This document shows, one piece after another, positions 52,790 through 61,339 of a stretch of 64,000 nt of DNA; position 1 is the stretch's first letter, and the number at the start of each line of letters is the position of its first letter. A program made the position numbers and the translations under genes. The notes below the pieces were generated by a model, which saw only the letters and a program-made list of their open reading frames with translations, was not told the origin of the DNA and made no database searches. This stretch comes from Alphaproteobacteria bacterium (GTDB lineage Bacteria; Pseudomonadota; Alphaproteobacteria; Rickettsiales; JADKJE01). The stretch lies in contig JADKJE010000001.1 of the NCBI GenBank assembly GCA_016722515.1, positions 620,001 to 684,000 on the forward strand, written 5' to 3'.

Positions 52790-54127
52790 TTACGCAACGT
52801 GCCCTTGCAAACGTTTCAGGGCACGGTCGCGACCTATAAGCGGTAGGACTAAACGCATTTCAGGACCGTGGTCACAGGCTGTCAGTGCCTGTCGTAACGG
52901 GAGGAATAATTCCTTGCCTTTACGGCCTGTTTTTTCTTTGACGGCATTGGTCCAAAGTGACCAGGTTTCTGCACTCCAAGGTTCTGCTGGGAGAACGCTA
53001 CTAGCAATAGTGGCAAATTCTGAATCAACAATAACCGGAGAAATAGCCTCTTCGCAGATATGCCACCAATCGCGGACATCCGTTAATTTCTCAACATTCG
53101 TGCGGATTGTTAGCCAAAAATCAGGGGTTACATCATGGATACCTAGTGTATCGAGATGAGGCTTTACATCATTAAATGAAAGTTGGTGCAGAATTTTACT
53201 GTTTAAGCGGACAAGATCAGCTACATCATAATTAGCAGCGGCCCTTCCAAAAATAGACATTTCAAAATTTTGTTTGAGATCATCAATGGACATATAAGCT
53301 TCAACGGGTAATGACGTTCCCAAATGTGCAAAAAGGCTTGATATTGCCATAGGGTGGATACCATCTTCACGCAGACCCCGTATATCAAACCCGCCAAGGC
53401 GTTTTGATATTTCGGCTTCTTTGCTTTTGATTAAAGCCAAATGGGCGAAATGAGGCGGCGTTGCATTTAAGGCTTCAAACATCTGGATTTGAATGGCCGT
53501 ATTGGTAACGTGGTCTTCTCCTCGAATGATAAGGGTAATCCCCATATCAATATCGTCGACGGTGGAAGGCAGGAGGTAAGTAGGTGTTCCATCTTCACGA
53601 ATAACGATTGGATCACTTAAATTTTTTCCTTCGAACAGGGTTGGTCCGCGCACCATATCATCCCATTGGATAGGAGTTTCAGTCATTTTGAAGCGATAAT
53701 GTGCCTTTCGACCTTCGCTTTCATATTGCTTGATTTCTTCTGGTGTTAATTTAAGAGCTGAACGGTCATAGATTGGCGGCATACCACGAGAAAGCTGCAT
53801 TTTGCGCTTTACCTGAAGTTCTTCCTGCGTTTCATAACAGGGGTAAAGCCTGCCGGAAGCCAACAACCTTTCTTTGATTTCCTGATACCGTCCAAGACGT
53901 GAAGATTGTGTTTCCACCCTGTCCCAAGGAAGGCCTAACCATTTCAGATCGTCTTGAATCGCATCCGCATATTCCTGCTTAGAACGTTCTTTATCGGTAT
54001 CGTCAAGACGCAGGATAAACTGGCCACCATGACTTTTTGAATAAAGCCAGCAGATAAGGGCGGTACGAAGATTGCCTACATGGAGTAATCCGGTGGGACT
54101 TGGCGCAAAACGGGTAATAACGGTCAT
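52790..54127 (-). CDS. gltX: Glutamyl-tRNA synthetase
   Basis: Class I aminoacyl-tRNA synthetase that charges tRNA with glutamate. 445 residues with the HIGH-type motif SPTGLLHVGN (about 10-19), RLDDTD, the YDRSAL and RGEDHVTNT segments, and the KMSKS-type motif EISKRLGG (about 237-244). The C-terminal anticodon-binding helical domain is complete. Alphaproteobacteria often have two GltX paralogues; which one this is cannot be decided here. It is preceded by nadE on the same strand (48-bp gap). Confidence 0.95.
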   Translation of the reverse strand: MTVITRFAPSPTGLLHVGNLRTALICWLYSKSHGGQFILRLDDTDKERSKQEYADAIQDDLKWLGLPWDRVETQSSRLGRYQEIKERLLASGRLYPCYETQEELQVKRKMQLSRGMPPIYDRSALKLTPEEIKQYESEGRKAHYRFKMTETPIQWDDMVRGPTLFEGKNLSDPIVIREDGTPTYLLPSTVDDIDMGITLIIRGEDHVTNTAIQIQMFEALNATPPHFAHLALIKSKEAEISKRLGGFDIRGLREDGIHPMAISSLFAHLGTSLPVEAYMSIDDLKQNFEMSIFGRAAANYDVADLVRLNSKILHQLSFNDVKPHLDTLGIHDVTPDFWLTIRTNVEKLTDVRDWWHICEEAISPVIVDSEFATIASSVLPAEPWSAETWSLWTNAVKEKTGRKGKELFLPLRQALTACDHGPEMRLVLPLIGRDRALKRLQGHVA

Positions 54128-54175
54128 ATAAAATCAAATGGTTAAATTGCAAGCAACCAGAATAGCAGAACCAGA

Positions 54176-55813
54176 TTAAAAACGGAAGTGGTTGGTGAGA
54201 GGATAACGCCAATCTTTGCCAAAAGCGCGGCAAGAGATTTTGGTGCCAGGTGGTGCTTGGTAACGTTTATACTCTGAACTACACAAAAGTTTAGCAACTA
54301 AATGAACCATAGCGCGATCAAAACCAGCAGCAATCAGCTCATCAGATGAAAAATTTTCTTCGATCATGCCATATAAAATTTTGTCGAGGAGATGGTATGG
54401 GGGCAGCGTATCCTGGTCAGTCTGGTTAGGACGAAGTTCCGCGGTAGGCGCGCGCGCTATAATGGACTCCGGAATAATGGGCGTCTGGCGGTTGCGCCAT
54501 GTTGATAAAGTGTATATTTCTGTTTTATAGACATCCTTAATGGGAGCAAAACCGCCGCACATATCGCCATACAAGGTTGAATAGCCTGTTGCCATTTCTG
54601 ATTTATTGCCCGTTGCCAGAACCAGCGAGCCAAACTTATTACTGATGGACATCAGGAGAAGCCCGCGGATACGCGACTGCATGTTTTCTTCTGTAACATC
54701 AGATTTTACGTCGCGGAAGATCGGTGCCAGTTGCTGCTGGAACCCTTCAAATAAAGGATGAATGGGAATTGTGTCGATGCGGCAGCCTAGATTCTGGGCA
54801 AGCTCAAGTGAGTCCTGCAATGTTTCGTTTGCCGTGTAGGGACTTGGCATGGTCACGCAATGGACGCGATCGCTGCCTAATGCATCAACAGCAAGAACGG
54901 CAACAAAAGCAGAATCAATTCCACCGGAAAGTCCAAGCACGACGCTTTTAAAATTATTTTTCTCAACATAGTCCCTGAGCCCTATCTGCAAGGCGCGATA
55001 CGTTTGTGCCAATCCTTCTTCTTCCTGAAAAGGACGGGCTGGACCTAATTGCCAGCAGCCTTGTTTATGATGCAGAAGGATACTGGCGTAATCTGGCTCA
55101 AATGCAGCCAGCTGAAAATTGACTTCTTCATTGATCGACAGCACAAAAGACTGCCCATCAAAGACTAATTCATCCTGGGCGCCTACTGAATTAACGTAGA
55201 TAAGCGGCGCATCAACAATGGTGACAGCCTCGATTGCCCTATCCAGCCTTTGTGGTTTCTTATCAACTTCAAACGGTGAGGCATTAATGCAAATTAACAA
55301 CTCAACGCCTTGGGACGCATAATGGGAAGGAACATCGTTTTCCCATAAATCTTCACAAATCAATAAGCCTATTTTACAGTTTTTAAACTCAATAGCTGAA
55401 GGCAGTGGACCTGGAACAAAAACGCGGTGCTCATCAAATACGCCGTAATTGGGAAGCGAATATTTAAAAATGCGCTCATAGATGTCACCTTCGTAAAGCA
55501 TAATGCCGGCATTAAAACATTGGCCATTTTCCTGCCAGATGGTTCCCACAATCAGGGCTGTAGAGGTATTAAATGTGAGCCTGGCCAATTGTTTTACAGC
55601 AGCAACTGCTGCTTCGTGGAATGCGGGACGAAGGGTTAGGTCTTCGGTATCATAACCGGTAATGGCAAGTTCTGGAAAAACAATGATATCTGCGGCTTCT
55701 GAGCACGCACGCAGGTAATGTTGCTCAATGTCCTCCAGGTTCCCTGTGATGTCTCCCACACATGGATTGGTTTGAGCGATAACGATTCGAAGTAAGGGAC
55801 TTGCTGAATTCAT
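54176..55813 (-). CDS. nadE: Glutamine-dependent NAD+ synthetase
   Basis: Last step of NAD synthesis. The N-terminal nitrilase-type glutaminase domain (about 1-260) carries FPELAITGYDTEDL (Glu), a Lys in IFKYSLPNYGVFDE and the nucleophile Cys in LLICEDLWEND. The C-terminal synthetase domain (about 275-545) carries the P-loop LGLSGGIDSAFVAVLA and ATGNKSEMATGYSTLYGDM. I choose the ATG at 55813, which begins the conserved part; the frame extends 12 codons upstream to a TTG. Intact. Length is normal for the two-domain bacterial form. Confidence 0.95.
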   Translation of the reverse strand: MNSASPLLRIVIAQTNPCVGDITGNLEDIEQHYLRACSEAADIIVFPELAITGYDTEDLTLRPAFHEAAVAAVKQLARLTFNTSTALIVGTIWQENGQCFNAGIMLYEGDIYERIFKYSLPNYGVFDEHRVFVPGPLPSAIEFKNCKIGLLICEDLWENDVPSHYASQGVELLICINASPFEVDKKPQRLDRAIEAVTIVDAPLIYVNSVGAQDELVFDGQSFVLSINEEVNFQLAAFEPDYASILLHHKQGCWQLGPARPFQEEEGLAQTYRALQIGLRDYVEKNNFKSVVLGLSGGIDSAFVAVLAVDALGSDRVHCVTMPSPYTANETLQDSLELAQNLGCRIDTIPIHPLFEGFQQQLAPIFRDVKSDVTEENMQSRIRGLLLMSISNKFGSLVLATGNKSEMATGYSTLYGDMCGGFAPIKDVYKTEIYTLSTWRNRQTPIIPESIIARAPTAELRPNQTDQDTLPPYHLLDKILYGMIEENFSSDELIAAGFDRAMVHLVAKLLCSSEYKRYQAPPGTKISCRAFGKDWRYPLTNHFRF

Positions 55814-55889
55814 GAAAGCAGGATAGCATAAGATCAGGAAGATCTTCAACCTTTATCCAAAAAAATTGGGAAAAAATTGGGTTAAACGC

Positions 55890-56750
55890 GTGAAAACAGA
55901 CCTATCCACATTGGTTACCCCCATTATTGTCACTTATAATAGTGACGCCGTTATTGCAACGTGTTTAGCCCATCTTGAAGGCTTCAAAACGGTTTTTGTG
56001 GTGGATAATGCCAGTAGAGATAATACCCTTGATGTTGTCAAGAAAACCTGCCCGCATGCGACCATTATCCCATTAGCTACGAATGAAGGTTTTGGCAAAG
56101 CTAATAATAAGGCATTGGAAAAAGTGACCACCCCGTTTGCCATGTTAGTGAATCCTGATGCCCTGATAGAATCGGATGATATTCAGAAATTATATGCAGC
56201 TTGCAAACGTTATCCACAAGCAGCCTTGTGTGCTCCTCGTCAGTTTTATCCTAATGGTCGGTCAATGGGATTGAAAGACCATATGTTTAAGAAATCGACA
56301 AAATACCAGGATATTGTTCCTGAAGGCGATGTGTGCGTAGAGTTTCTTTCTGGAGCTTTATTATTTGCCAATATGGCACAATTGAAAAAAGTAGGATTTT
56401 TTGATCCTAATATTTTTCTCTATTACGAAGATAATGATTTGTCTCTGCGATGCCTGCAACATAAGGTGGAAATGATCCTGATTCCAGATGCCAAAGTGGT
56501 TCACCATCTTGGACGGTCTTCACCAGTGACGCCGAAAATAGTATGGATCAAGAATTTTCATACGGCTTGGTCAAAACTCTATCTTTATAAAAAATATGAA
56601 TATCCGTATCGGCTGAGGACAGTCGTTTCCACCCTTAATCATGCACTCCTCATTGTTTGGGGGGTGGTGACTCTTAACCGCAACTATGCGATTAAACATG
56701 CGGCCAGATTTTGTGGAAATGTCAATTTTTTAATTCAAAAAGAAAATTAG
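55890..56750 (+). CDS. Family 2 glycosyltransferase (rhamnosyltransferase-like)
   Basis: GT-A fold glycosyltransferase of about 286 residues: [38 protein letters not shown], the metal-binding region [18 protein letters not shown] and [19 protein letters not shown]. The pattern is that of the WbbL-type enzymes that add rhamnose or similar sugars to lipopolysaccharide or capsule. The start is uncertain between GTG 55890 and TTG 55866; neither has a strong site. Divergent from nadE and next to a mobile-element patch, so it may be part of a surface polysaccharide gene set lost here. Confidence 0.88.
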
Positions 56751-56827
56751 AGCTGCGATAGTTTAGACTTTTTCATCCGTCAAAAAATTGATGTGAAGGC
56801 CAAGCGCTCAACCTGTCCGGAGTCCCT

Positions 56828-56922
56828 CCCCCCCCCCAGATTCATGCCAAAGTGGGCATGAATCCGCCCCTGCTCCGAGAGGAGGTTAGAAGGGATGGTG
56901 GCCTGAGGATCAGGCCACCATC
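56828..56922. other. Ten-C tract and two perfect hairpins after the glycosyltransferase
   Basis: A run of ten C (56828-56837) is followed at once by a 10-bp stem GATTCATGCC/GGCATGAATC (56839-56864) and then a 13-bp perfect stem with a 3-nt loop, GATGGTGGCCTGA/TCAGGCCACCATC (56894-56922). No T-run follows, so these are weak terminators at best. No gene is visible between 56751 and 56984. Confidence 0.7.
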
Positions 56923-56984
56923 TATAAAATCCTTACATCTAAATAACCTTTACAATCTATAAGAAACGGAGAGCTACTCACGAC

Positions 56985-57242
56985 TCATAACTGTCTAGCT
57001 GATTGTTTAGCTGGTGACACATCTGAAGCGGAAAGAAGATTGGATCGCAACTCATGACGACTGACTTTTTTAAGCGCCTCCTGTGCTTCTGCAATAGGTT
57101 TAACTTTGCTGTTGAGATCATTTAAGATTTTTTCTGAATAAGGACCAGCAGGAAGGATGCAAACAAGGCAGTTTACCACACCAGATGCTTGAAGTTTTTG
57201 ATCAAACGCCACATTCAAGTTTGAAGTGCAAACCTCTGACAT
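56985..57242 (-). CDS. Small frame cut by IS30 copy A
   Basis: An 85-codon frame that begins inside the IS terminal region and runs into the flank (FDQKLQASGVVNCLVCILPAGPY, then a Lys/Glu/Ser-rich helix). I recognise no family. The coding-like composition of the last 70 residues suggests the 3' end of a gene whose start was removed when the IS inserted. It may no longer be expressed. Confidence 0.35.
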   Translation of the reverse strand: MSEVCTSNLNVAFDQKLQASGVVNCLVCILPAGPYSEKILNDLNSKVKPIAEAQEALKKVSRHELRSNLLSASDVSPAKQSARQL

Positions 57243-58272
57243 TTTTTTAGGAATGCCTCATTAGGAGTTATCCAATTGAGTTTTTTGCGTGGTGTTAGGT
57301 TATCGTTATCAATGGTTTCATTGAAATCCTCCTTGTTGTATGTGTGAATGTTTGTTTTTCTGGGTAAGTCTCTTCGCAGTCTTCCATTGGTATTCTCGAC
57401 GCCGCCCTTTTGCAATGATGCATATGGGTCGCAGAAGAAGGTTTTGATGTCCAGTGCTTTACCCCATAACTGGTGACGGGTAAATTCACCACCATTATCC
57501 AAAGTCAACGACTTGCGTGCTTTTTGAGGTATTTTGGTTAGCAGGTTAAGGATGGCGTTTGCAACGTCATCGGCCTTTTACTGGGCAATTGCTTGCTGAG
57601 GGTAAACATGGTCTGTCTTTCCCTGAGAACCAGAATAGGTTGAGACCCTTACAGAAGCTCATCAAATCGCCTTCCCAGTGACCAAATGTTGTCCGCTTAT
57701 CAATGTGCTTGGGCCGTTGATGGATAGAGACTCTGTTTGGTATACGTGAAGCACCAGCGCCTTTAGATTTCCTTAGTCCCCGCTTTGCTTTATGCCGTGG
57801 AAGGAACTTCCAGATTTTCTCTTTTCGTCTGGAACCCTGATAAATCCAGTGGTAGATCGTTTCGTGACAAATGGATTTTAGCTCGGTTTGACCATGCTTA
57901 AGATGACCGGCGATTTGCTCAGGTGTCCAGAAATGGTTCTGCATGTGTTCCATAACACATTCCTGGAGCTTGATATCCTTGTCGAGTCGCGCTTGACGGC
58001 AACGGCGGCCAGCTGCCAGGCGATGTGCCGTATCCGCCAATATTGACCTGGCGGTGCTTCATTGCGCTTTAGCTCCCGATAAACGGTACACACTGGACGG
58101 CCGATCGCTGAAGCAATCTGGCCTGCTAGCAGGCCAGATTGCTTCAGCTGAGATATCTTTACTCTTTCATCATAACTTAAATGGTTATATCTTTTCATAC
58201 GCAACATCTTTTTGATTATCTGTTTTGACAACAAACATCATAAGGTGTTGCACTTCATTTTAGAACAGGCCC
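57204..58272 (-). mobile_element. IS30-family element, copy A, transposase frameshifted
   Basis: The transposase reads on the minus strand in three frames: 58234 to about 58020 (HTH part: LSYDERVKISQLKQSG and IGRPVCTVYRELKRNEA), about 58040-57580 (HFWTPEQIAGHLKHG, IYHWIYQGSRRKEKIW, GHWEGDLMSF with the first DDE Asp) and 57508-57215 (TLDNGGEFTRH with the second Asp, KGGVENTNGRLRRDLP with the Glu). Comparing frames, about three single-base deletions separate them, two in homopolymers. The ends carry related inverted repeats: the outer left end GGGCCTGTTCTAAAATGAAG near 58272 and TTCAAGTTTGAAGTGCAA near 57214. Not active as written. Confidence 0.88.
58107..58148. repeat. Perfect 42-bp palindrome inside the IS30 transposase
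   Basis: Two 21-nt arms with no spacer, centred on GCTAGC; the outer ends are GCTGAAGCAATCTGG and its complement. It falls in the region coding for SQLKQSGLLAGQIASAIG of the transposase helix-turn-helix. Copy B has lost exactly this stretch. Confidence 0.9.
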
Positions 58273-58273
58273 C

Positions 58274-58474
58274 GTCAATGCAGGTACGTATAATTTTTAT
58301 AATCCAGGAAGTTCGCTTTGGGGAAATTCTTTGATTCAAGATATGTCAGATCACAAACATTTTGATGTAGCCCCCTATTATAAATTTGGAAATGCTTCAA
58401 ATGACAAAACGACTCAAGCACAGCGTGAATATCAGTTTTGGAAATTTATACCGGCATTGACTAGAATAAAATAA
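58274..58474 (+). pseudogene. C-terminal end of a truncated gene, possible polymorphic toxin tip
   Basis: An open frame that starts at the IS copy A boundary and runs for 66 codons to TAA at 58472. It reads AGTYNFYNPGSSLWGNSL, SDHKHFDVAPYYKFGNAS and REYQFWKFIPALTRIK. A short His/Asp/aromatic-rich domain with HFDVxPYYxFGN at the very C-terminus resembles the tips of polymorphic (RHS-type) toxins by general look; I cannot name the family. A small membrane protein gene begins 17 bp later, as immunity genes do. The upstream part of the gene is missing. Confidence 0.5.
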
Positions 58475-58491
58475 TAACCTTAGGACAAATC

Positions 58492-58761
58492 ATGAATTAC
58501 CATTTAAAAATAACATTATTTATTATTGCATTTATGGCTTTATCTTTTGTTTTGTTTGTTTTTATGGCTTTAAAAATGCAAATAGAATGCTGGGATAACT
58601 CATTATTGATATTATGCTCCATATATTTGTTCTTTCTTGGGGTATTAATAGGGATATTTAGATATATCACCATAAAGAAGAGAATGTTGTTTTTTTCTTT
58701 ATATGTTTTATCTCTAATTGCTTCAATATTCGGAATATATTTTCCATCAATTTTAACGTAG
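58492..58761 (+). CDS. Small membrane protein, possible immunity protein
   Basis: Protein of 89 residues with three hydrophobic helices (about 6-29, 38-57 and 66-86) joined by short basic loops (YITIKKRM). TTAGGACAAATC before the ATG gives a good ribosome site. No family recognised. It follows the truncated frame at 58274 with 17 bp between them and is enclosed between two inverted IS30 copies, so an immunity role for the lost toxin is plausible but unproven. Confidence 0.6.
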   Translation: MNYHLKITLFIIAFMALSFVLFVFMALKMQIECWDNSLLILCSIYLFFLGVLIGIFRYITIKKRMLFFSLYVLSLIASIFGIYFPSILT

Positions 58762-58768
58762 CGAATGA

Positions 58769-59287
58769 AGGGCCTGTTCTAAAATGAAGTGCATCACCTT
58801 ATGATGTTTGTTGTGAAACAGATAATCAAAAAGATGTTGCGTATGAAAAGATATAGCCATTTAAGTTATGATGAAAGAGTAAAGATATCTCAGCTGAAGC
58901 ACCGCCAGGTCAATATTGGCCGGATACGGCACATCGCAGGCAGCTGGCCGCCGTTGCCGTCAAACGCGACTCGACAAGGATATCAAGCTCCAGGAATGTG
59001 TTATGGAACACATGCAGAACCATTTCTGGACACCTGAGCAAATCGCCGGGTATCTTAAGCATGGTCAAACTGAACTAAAATCCATTTGTCAGGAAACCAT
59101 CTACCACTGGATTTATCAGGGCTCCAGACGAAAAGAAAAAATCTGGAAGTTCCTTCCACGGCATAAAGCAAAGCGGGGACTAAGGAAATCTAAAGGCGCT
59201 GGTGCTTCACGTATACCAAACAGAGTCTCTATCCATCAACGGCCCAAGCACATTGATAAGCGGACAACATTGGGTCACTGGGAAGGG
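58769..59287 (+). mobile_element. IS30-family element, copy B, truncated and internally deleted
   Basis: Begins with the same left end as copy A (GGGCCTGTTCTAAAATG) in the opposite orientation. The transposase starts at about 58843 (MKRYSHLSYDERVKISQLK), loses 85 bp between two TGAAGCA repeats, continues in another frame from about 58916 (LDKDIKLQECVMEHMQNHFWTP to TTLGHWEG) and stops matching at about 59287, just before the first catalytic Asp. The right end is missing. Inactive. Confidence 0.88.
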
Positions 59288-59481
59288 TATGATTTCATTT
59301 TTGAATTATTAAAAGTGATCATTACGAAGAGAATTTGAAAAATAAATCGCTCGAGCAAATCAGCTTATTGCGCGCAAAGAACCTGGAAAACGGTCTAAGT
59401 TTGTTAAAAAATCAATGCGTTACCCTATTTTTAATTTCATTTTTTAACCCAAGAAAAATCCGCTCTTCGCCACCATAGCGC

Positions 59482-59511
59482 TTGACTCCACCCATTTGAG
59501 TCGGATATATT
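59482..59511 (+). promoter_or_regulatory. Promoter of the division and cell wall cluster
   Basis: TTGACT (59482-59487) and TATATT (59506-59511) are 18 bp apart, 78 bp before the mraZ ATG. A near-consensus sigma-70 type promoter, directly upstream of an MraZ-type operator. Confidence 0.7.
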
Positions 59512-59555
59512 CCCATCTCTACCCATTTTAACCCATAATAAACCATAATATCCCA
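59490..59555 (-). promoter_or_regulatory. MraZ operator: five boxes at 10-bp period plus one upstream
   Basis: On the minus strand the sequence reads TGGGA-N5-TGGTT-N5-TGGGT-N5-TGGGT-N5-TGGGA (59511-59555), each box exactly one helical turn from the next; one box is imperfect. A sixth TGGGT lies at 59490-59494, inside the promoter spacer. MraZ of other bacteria binds TGGGN repeats spaced by 5 nt before its own gene, usually three of them. Here the boxes begin at the -10 hexamer, so MraZ binding should block this promoter. Confidence 0.8.
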
Positions 59556-59588
59556 TAATAGAGAAAAGGACGATTTGAGCACCAAAAT

Positions 59589-60062
59589 ATGGCACTGTTT
59601 ATTTCCACCTACACAAACCGCATTGATAAAAAAGGCAGGGTCTCTGTGCCTGCGCCTTTTCGCGCGGTTATTGCCAGGCAGGATTTTCAGGGCATTATCG
59701 CGTATGGGTCTTTTATCAATCCTTGTATTGAAGCTTGCGCACTTAGTCGCATTGAGCAAATGAGCGAATCGATTGATACGCTTGATCCCTTTTCCGAAGA
59801 ACGTGACGCGTTTGCTGCCACTATTTTAGCAGGCAGTGTGCAGCTTTCTTTTGATGGCGAAGGCCGGATTATGTTACCCGAATCTTTGATAGCTTCAGCT
59901 GAACTAAACGAGCAAGCCGTCTTTGTAGGTAAGGGAAAAACCTTTGAAATATGGGAGCCTTCGCGCTTTGAAACATACTTTAACAAAGCACGTCAGACGG
60001 CATTAAGCCAGCGCGGTGCTTTCCGCCTCCATACCCAATCCAAGATGGATAAGGAGGTCTAA
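59589..60062 (+). CDS. mraZ: Transcriptional regulator MraZ
   Basis: Double AbrB-like DNA-binding protein that represses the division and cell wall (dcw) operon. 157 residues with NRIDKKGRVSVPAPFRAVI in the first half and SFDGEGRIMLPESLIASAEL in the second, the two DNA-binding loops. The ATG at 59589 has only a weak site (GAG). Its own operator precedes it. First gene of the cluster, 3 bp before rsmH. Confidence 0.96.
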   Translation: MALFISTYTNRIDKKGRVSVPAPFRAVIARQDFQGIIAYGSFINPCIEACALSRIEQMSESIDTLDPFSEERDAFAATILAGSVQLSFDGEGRIMLPESLIASAELNEQAVFVGKGKTFEIWEPSRFETYFNKARQTALSQRGAFRLHTQSKMDKEV

Positions 60063-60065
60063 AAG

Positions 60066-61022
60066 ATGAACACACACACCTCATCCCCTCACATCTCTGT
60101 CATGCTTAAGGAAACCATCGATTTTCTGGCGCCCAAAGACGGCGAGATTATCGTAGATGGAACCTTTGGAGCGGGCGGACATAGCCGCGCTATTTTAGAT
60201 ACCGCCAATTGCCGTGTATTTGGGATTGATCGCGATCCAGCCGCTAGAAGCTTTTCAGAAAATTTATCCCATGATTTCCCAAATCGCTTCGTCTTACTGG
60301 AAGGCCCTTTTTCCGATATGGATTTTTTGTTAGCCAAGCATGGAGTTTCGCAGGTCGACGGCATCCTCTTGGATATTGGCGTGTCTTCAATGCAGATTGA
60401 TCAAGCCGAACGTGGCTTTTCCTTTATGCAAGACGGCCCCTTGGATATGCGTATGGGCAACAGCGAATTAACCGCTGCAGATATTGTCAACCTGACCGAA
60501 GAAAATGAATTAGCTGATATCATCTTTAAATATGGCGATGAGCCCGATTCTCGGCGTATTGCCAAAGCTATCTGCAATAGCCGCAAAGAAAAAGCGATTA
60601 CCTCCACCCACGAACTAGCGGTGATTGTGCGCAGCGCCATCCGTAAATACCCTAAACATATCGATCCCGCTACCCGTACGTTTCAAGCATTGCGCATCTG
60701 GGTTAATGATGAATTGGGCGAATTAGAAAAAGCTCTCGAAAAAGCTGAGTTATTGCTTAAACCAGGTGGACGTCTCGTTGTGATTACATTCCACTCGCTG
60801 GAAGATAAAATCGTCAAAGAATTTCTTAACACAAGATCAGAAAAGAAACGTCATGTTAATAAATATGCAGTAAACCAAGAAAGGGATGCTAGCAGTTCAC
60901 TCTTTGAATTACTGACACGGAAAGCCGTTTGCCCTTCCGATGAAGAGGTTAAGCATAATTTTCGTGCCCGTTCAGCTAAATTACGGGCAGCCCTGCGTCG
61001 ATTGAAAAAGGGGGAATTATGA
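60066..61022 (+). CDS. rsmH: 16S rRNA (cytosine-1402-N4)-methyltransferase
   Basis: SAM-dependent methyltransferase (MraW) acting on the 30S decoding site. 318 residues with the N-terminal HISVMLKETIDFL, SAM motif VDGTFGAGGHSRAIL, ILLDIGVSSMQIDQAERGFSFM, DMRM and the C-terminal VVITFHSLEDKIVKEF. Normal length. AAGGAGGT lies immediately before the ATG region. Its TGA overlaps the ftsL start by 4 bp, which also shows TGA is used as a stop here. Confidence 0.97.
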   Translation: MNTHTSSPHISVMLKETIDFLAPKDGEIIVDGTFGAGGHSRAILDTANCRVFGIDRDPAARSFSENLSHDFPNRFVLLEGPFSDMDFLLAKHGVSQVDGILLDIGVSSMQIDQAERGFSFMQDGPLDMRMGNSELTAADIVNLTEENELADIIFKYGDEPDSRRIAKAICNSRKEKAITSTHELAVIVRSAIRKYPKHIDPATRTFQALRIWVNDELGELEKALEKAELLLKPGGRLVVITFHSLEDKIVKEFLNTRSEKKRHVNKYAVNQERDASSSLFELLTRKAVCPSDEEVKHNFRARSAKLRAALRRLKKGEL

Positions 61023-61339
61023 TACGGCCACTGGTTTCAATGGGAATCATACTCCTAGGTGCTATCATCGTTGCCCTGTTTCAAGTGAAATACATCGTCC
61101 GCGATTTACGCCGCGAACTGGTGACTGTACAGCAGCAAATGGCCAAAGAACAGCAATCGATCCACGTCCTGCGTGCTGAATGGGGATATTTAAACCAGCC
61201 TGAGCGACTTCAGGCCCTCAACGATAAATACCTGCACTTGCAGACAATCCACAGCCCTCAGGTTGTGGCTTCCATTGGCGACCTTCCTCAACAAAATGAA
61301 GCCACCCAGGTGGCTATCGATTTACAGGATGACCAATGA
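61019..61339 (+). CDS. ftsL: Cell division protein FtsL
   Basis: Small bitopic divisome protein that acts with FtsB and FtsQ to activate FtsWI. 106 residues with a short N-terminus, one transmembrane helix (about 4-25) and a coiled coil (LRRELVTVQQQMAKEQQSIHVLRAEWGYLNQPERLQALNDKY), the FtsL pattern of alphaproteobacteria. Identification also rests on position. Overlaps rsmH and ftsI by 4 bp each. Confidence 0.9.
   Translation: MIRPLVSMGIILLGAIIVALFQVKYIVRDLRRELVTVQQQMAKEQQSIHVLRAEWGYLNQPERLQALNDKYLHLQTIHSPQVVASIGDLPQQNEATQVAIDLQDDQ

Larger units (their letters stand above)
59288..59588. other. Gap between IS copy B and mraZ
   Basis: 59288-59440 reads like non-homologous or decayed coding DNA (frame with KNKSLEQISLLRAKNLENGLSLLKN, no start). 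59460-59588 is the mraZ control region with promoter and operator, listed separately. Confidence 0.5.
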
